In this document: positions 7,241 to 9,108 of the stretch, piece after piece
Layout: the number at the start of each line of letters is the position of its first letter
How positions within the stretch are numbered: position 1 is the stretch's first letter
Origin: Candidatus Competibacteraceae bacterium
GTDB taxonomy: Bacteria > Pseudomonadota > Gammaproteobacteria > Competibacterales > Competibacteraceae
Direction of reading: 5' to 3'
Length of the DNA: 9,108 bases
Assembly (NCBI GenBank): GCA_020444985.1
Contig: JAGRHK010000042.1
Location: 1 to 9,108, forward strand
Notes under the pieces: model-generated
The model's input: the letters and a program-made list of their open reading frames with translations, nothing else
Databases searched by the model: none
Told to the model about the DNA's origin: nothing
Translations under genes and position numbers: made by a program

Positions 7241-7948
7241 CTATAGCGTCTCGACCAGGATCGAATCGCCAAAGGTTTCAATCCCCAATCGTTCAGCTAC
7301 CTTGCGCGCGCGTGCGTCAATCATGGGCGATATCACGATCAGTCGGTTGGCTTGCCGCCCGTGTCGCTTCTCATAAAAGCGCGCCTTGCGCTCAAAAATG
7401 TACATTCCTGCTTTGTCAATCGACGATTTCAACTCACAAATCAGCAGCAAACCGTTTTTAATGATCACATCCAACTCCACTTGATCCGGTCGACCGAACA
7501 CTTCGCCCTGATCGTCATACTCATTCACATTGAGCACCTGCACATCAAAGTTTTTCTCCAGAATCCCGGCCAGCGCATCGCGGAACGCCTTCTCCGATTG
7601 CAGGCCCCAGCGTGATCCCAAAGCGCCAATGCTACGGTCATGTTTCTGCGCCTGAGCCATGATTGCCTCATGGAGCCGCAGCAACTCTTGCTGATTCGCC
7701 TCCCACTTGTGGTTCTGCTCTGCTTGATTCGCCTCCCACTTGTGGTTCTGCTCTTCCCACTTGCGGTTCTGCTCCTCACGGTCGCGGCGCAATTCGGCCA
7801 AAAGTTGATAAAACCGATCCTGAGTTTCCTCACGTCCCGCATATTCCTGACGAGTCAGTTCCAGAATATAGGCGCGCAAACCCGGATCCGTTCGCAACAA
7901 ATCCGGTAATTCTTTGCGGATCGCTTCTTTTAACAATTCTGTGTTCAT
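7241..7948 (-). CDS. DUF3782-type PD-(D/E)XK nuclease-fold protein with coiled coil
   Basis: 235 residues from ATG 7948 (in-frame GTG at 7957 possible; both with weak ribosome binding sites). The N-terminal third is helical and charged, becoming a coiled coil with tandem units NRKWEE, QNHKWEANQAE and QNHKWEANQQE (61-89). The C-terminal domain (about 105-235) begins GSRWGLQSEKAFRDAL and carries a PD-(D/E)XK-like active site: E119 in the first helix, D160, then E172-L-K174 in LLLICELKSS. A second conserved block is FERKARFYEKRHGRQ, followed by RLIVISPMID. This matches the DUF3782 family as I remember it: nuclease fold, substrate and role unknown. No signal peptide or membrane segment, so cytoplasmic. 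It reads in the same direction as the pilus genes 124 nt downstream, but nothing in the sequence ties it to pili. Confidence 0.75.
   Translation of the reverse strand: MNTELLKEAIRKELPDLLRTDPGLRAYILELTRQEYAGREETQDRFYQLLAELRRDREEQNRKWEEQNHKWEANQAEQNHKWEANQQELLRLHEAIMAQAQKHDRSIGALGSRWGLQSEKAFRDALAGILEKNFDVQVLNVNEYDDQGEVFGRPDQVELDVIIKNGLLLICELKSSIDKAGMYIFERKARFYEKRHGRQANRLIVISPMIDARARKVAERLGIETFGDSILVETL
7693..7777. repeat. 33-bp tandem repeat inside the nuclease-like gene
   Basis: Two adjacent 33-base units start at 7693 and 7726 (each beginning GATTCGCCTCCCACTTGTGG), and a third, shorter, diverged copy of the core (CCCACTTGCGGTTCTGCTC) follows from about 7756. The unit equals eleven residues (EQNHKWEANQA/Q), so copy changes stay in frame and lengthen or shorten the coiled coil. 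Confidence 0.85.
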
Positions 7949-8180
7949 CGTTCTCACACCGTATTATCCATTGTCCAAATTTTAAAGCAGTTCTGATCTC
8001 TCTAATACCAGCATTCACCCACAGGATCATCTCTGCTTATCCGGCTAATCTGTTGTTCTGGATGCTAGTATCTAGATCAGATGTCAAGTTGAGGGTATTT
8101 ACGCATCATATTAGCAATTCTCATTCCGTAATGCAGACGGTGAGAGTGCTAAAGGTGACAACAGCCGAGCGAATCGTGCG
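7949..8180. other. Non-coding spacer between two minus-strand genes
   Basis: 232 bases with stops in all useful frames. It holds the hairpin at 8111-8152 and a TTGACA on the minus strand at 8087-8082 that lacks a matching -10 at 16-18 bases. I see no RNA gene, mobile-element end or recognisable operator. Confidence 0.4.
8111..8152 (-). terminator. Interrupted 15-bp hairpin after the coiled-coil gene
   Basis: Three nested stems pair in order: TTAGCA with TGCTAA (6 bp), TCTCA with TGAGA (5 bp) and CCGT with ACGG (4 bp), separated by one- or two-base bulges and closed by a 7-base loop (AATGCAG). It starts 28 bases after the upstream stop codon, the position of a terminator or a 3' stabilising structure. 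No U-tract follows on either strand, so a standard intrinsic terminator is not supported. Confidence 0.35.
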
Positions 8181-9108
8181 TTATATCGTGGTCATCAATG
8201 GCGGTGGCGGCAGCGCCTCGATCCGACTCAAGCGCACCAGCGCCCCGATCCGTTGCTCGCCCAGCGAGTCCAGTTCAATCAGGGAAAGCGTCTCGCCCGG
8301 CTCGGTTGATTGGGGGGATAGCTTGACGCCCAAGCGAGTCAAACGCAGCGTCAGCGGGCGCACCTGCAAATATAGCTCAGGTTGACTAAGCACCTGCCGC
8401 ACCTGCTCCAGATAATCGTCCAGCGTCCCCAGTCGCTTACGAACTGCAACCAGTTCCTCTTCGACTTGAACCAGCCGCTGTTGCAGCGTCGCTTCCTGGT
8501 TCACGCCACGATCGACGGCTGACAACAACGGCTGTAATCCCTGGGCGTGACTGCGTAAGGCCCGCAGCTGCGCCTGCAACCGTCGCCGTTGTTCCTCCAG
8601 CCGACTGCGCTGATCACGAATCGTATTAATCCGCTCCAGCGCGCGCGTTGCCAGAAATGCCAGCATTCGCTGCTGCAAATCCTCCCGTAACCGCTTTTCG
8701 CTGGTCGCCGGAAAAAACAGTCGATGTTTGGAAAAACTGACCCGAATCTGCCGAACATCCCGCACCAGGACATCACCTCGCAGCGCCGCGCCAAAGGTCT
8801 CGGTCTCCCGTTTGACCATCAGCATCAGGGCATAGCCCCGCTCCGCGCCGCTCTCCTGGAAAAAATGCTGGAGGCCGGAATCTTCTGCCAGCGTCTTGCG
8901 CAAATCGTCAGCCGTGGCAAAAAAAGCATTGACTTCGGGGTGGCGAGACCAGGCGTGGGCATCCAGCGTCATGGCTGGGGGCAACTGTTGCAGCACCCTT
9001 TCCGCATAAACCGACGCTGTTTCCACCGCATCCAGCAGCTTATCGGCATAGTTACCGACCAGGCGAATGCGTGGTTCACTCGCGTCCACCACCACTTCAA
9101 TGCAATCA
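8181..9108 (-). CDS. Unrecognised coiled-coil protein, 5' end cut by window edge
   Basis: I do not recognise this family. The frame stays open to the right edge (308 residues visible); an internal GTG at 9095 is unlikely to be the true start because sequence before it continues in frame without a stop. Seen: a mixed N-terminal part with an Asp/His-containing stretch (LDAHAWSRHPEVNAFF), a basic beta-like part (RQIRVSFSKHRLFFP), then two long charged heptad-rich helices, about 153-195 (rich in Arg/Gln/Leu) and about 203-243 (QQRLVQVEEELVAVRKRL), which predict an antiparallel or dimeric coiled coil. A C-terminal Leu/Arg-rich domain ends in PPPP. No signal peptide or membrane segment in the visible part. 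GC content is higher than in the pilin genes (58% in 8581-8640 by hand count). It ends 232 nt before the nuclease-like gene, same direction. Confidence 0.7.
   Translation of the reverse strand, partial: DCIEVVVDASEPRIRLVGNYADKLLDAVETASVYAERVLQQLPPAMTLDAHAWSRHPEVNAFFATADDLRKTLAEDSGLQHFFQESGAERGYALMLMVKRETETFGAALRGDVLVRDVRQIRVSFSKHRLFFPATSEKRLREDLQQRMLAFLATRALERINTIRDQRSRLEEQRRRLQAQLRALRSHAQGLQPLLSAVDRGVNQEATLQQRLVQVEEELVAVRKRLGTLDDYLEQVRQVLSQPELYLQVRPLTLRLTRLGVKLSPQSTEPGETLSLIELDSLGEQRIGALVRLSRIEALPPPPLMTTI

Noticed and set aside
7693..7777. CRISPR-like short repeats.
   Set aside because: The repeats are directly adjacent without spacers and lie inside a coding sequence.
8082..8087. Perfect TTGACA on the minus strand upstream of the nuclease-like gene.
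   Set aside because: No acceptable -10 hexamer at 16-18 bases; the best nearby match (TACTAG) is only 11 bases away.
7663..8385. Plus-strand ORF of 240 codons across the repeat and the spacer.
   Set aside because: It is the antisense of the 33-bp repeat (SPPTCGSAL units) and overlaps two convincing minus-strand genes.

Overview
The window reads almost entirely on the minus strand and carries a type IV pilus minor-pilin operon of gammaproteobacterial layout. In transcription order (high to low coordinates) it holds a GspH/FimT-type pseudopilin, pilV, pilW, pilX and a very long pilY1 that runs off the left edge. The order matches the fimU-pilV-pilW-pilX-pilY1 cluster of Pseudomonas and relatives, so the source is most likely a gammaproteobacterium. 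Genus cannot be read from this. The neighbouring DUF3782-type gene belongs to a family I associate with filamentous or aggregate-forming bacteria, which is only a weak hint.

Layout: 8181-9108 is the 3' part of a coiled-coil protein gene I do not recognise, with its start beyond the right edge. 7949-8180 is non-coding and holds a good interrupted hairpin. 7241-7948 encodes a PD-(D/E)XK nuclease-fold protein of the DUF3782 type with a 33-bp tandem repeat in its coiled-coil part. 7117-7240 is the leader region in front of the pilus genes. 4895-7116 encodes the four minor pilins, tightly packed (22-nt gap, ATGA overlap, stop-start overlap). 1-4818 is pilY1, 1606 codons without a stop.

How the genes work together: in the known system the minor pilins FimU/FimT, PilV, PilW and PilX form a complex in the inner membrane that primes pilus assembly and sits at the pilus tip. 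PilY1 is the large secreted tip protein that acts as adhesin and calcium-dependent regulator of retraction. Three of the four pilins here show a class III prepilin leader with Glu+5, and PilX lacks the Glu, so the set looks functional.

The most notable part is pilY1. Its N-terminal half lacks a recognisable VWA MIDAS motif, carries an inserted PA14-like (possibly sugar-binding) domain and an extra EF-hand-like Asp loop, and is visibly more AT-rich than the C-terminal half. The conserved C-terminal propeller keeps the calcium loop, and a run of eight G lies just before that loop, where slippage would remove it. The nuclease-like and coiled-coil genes upstream have no evident link to pili.
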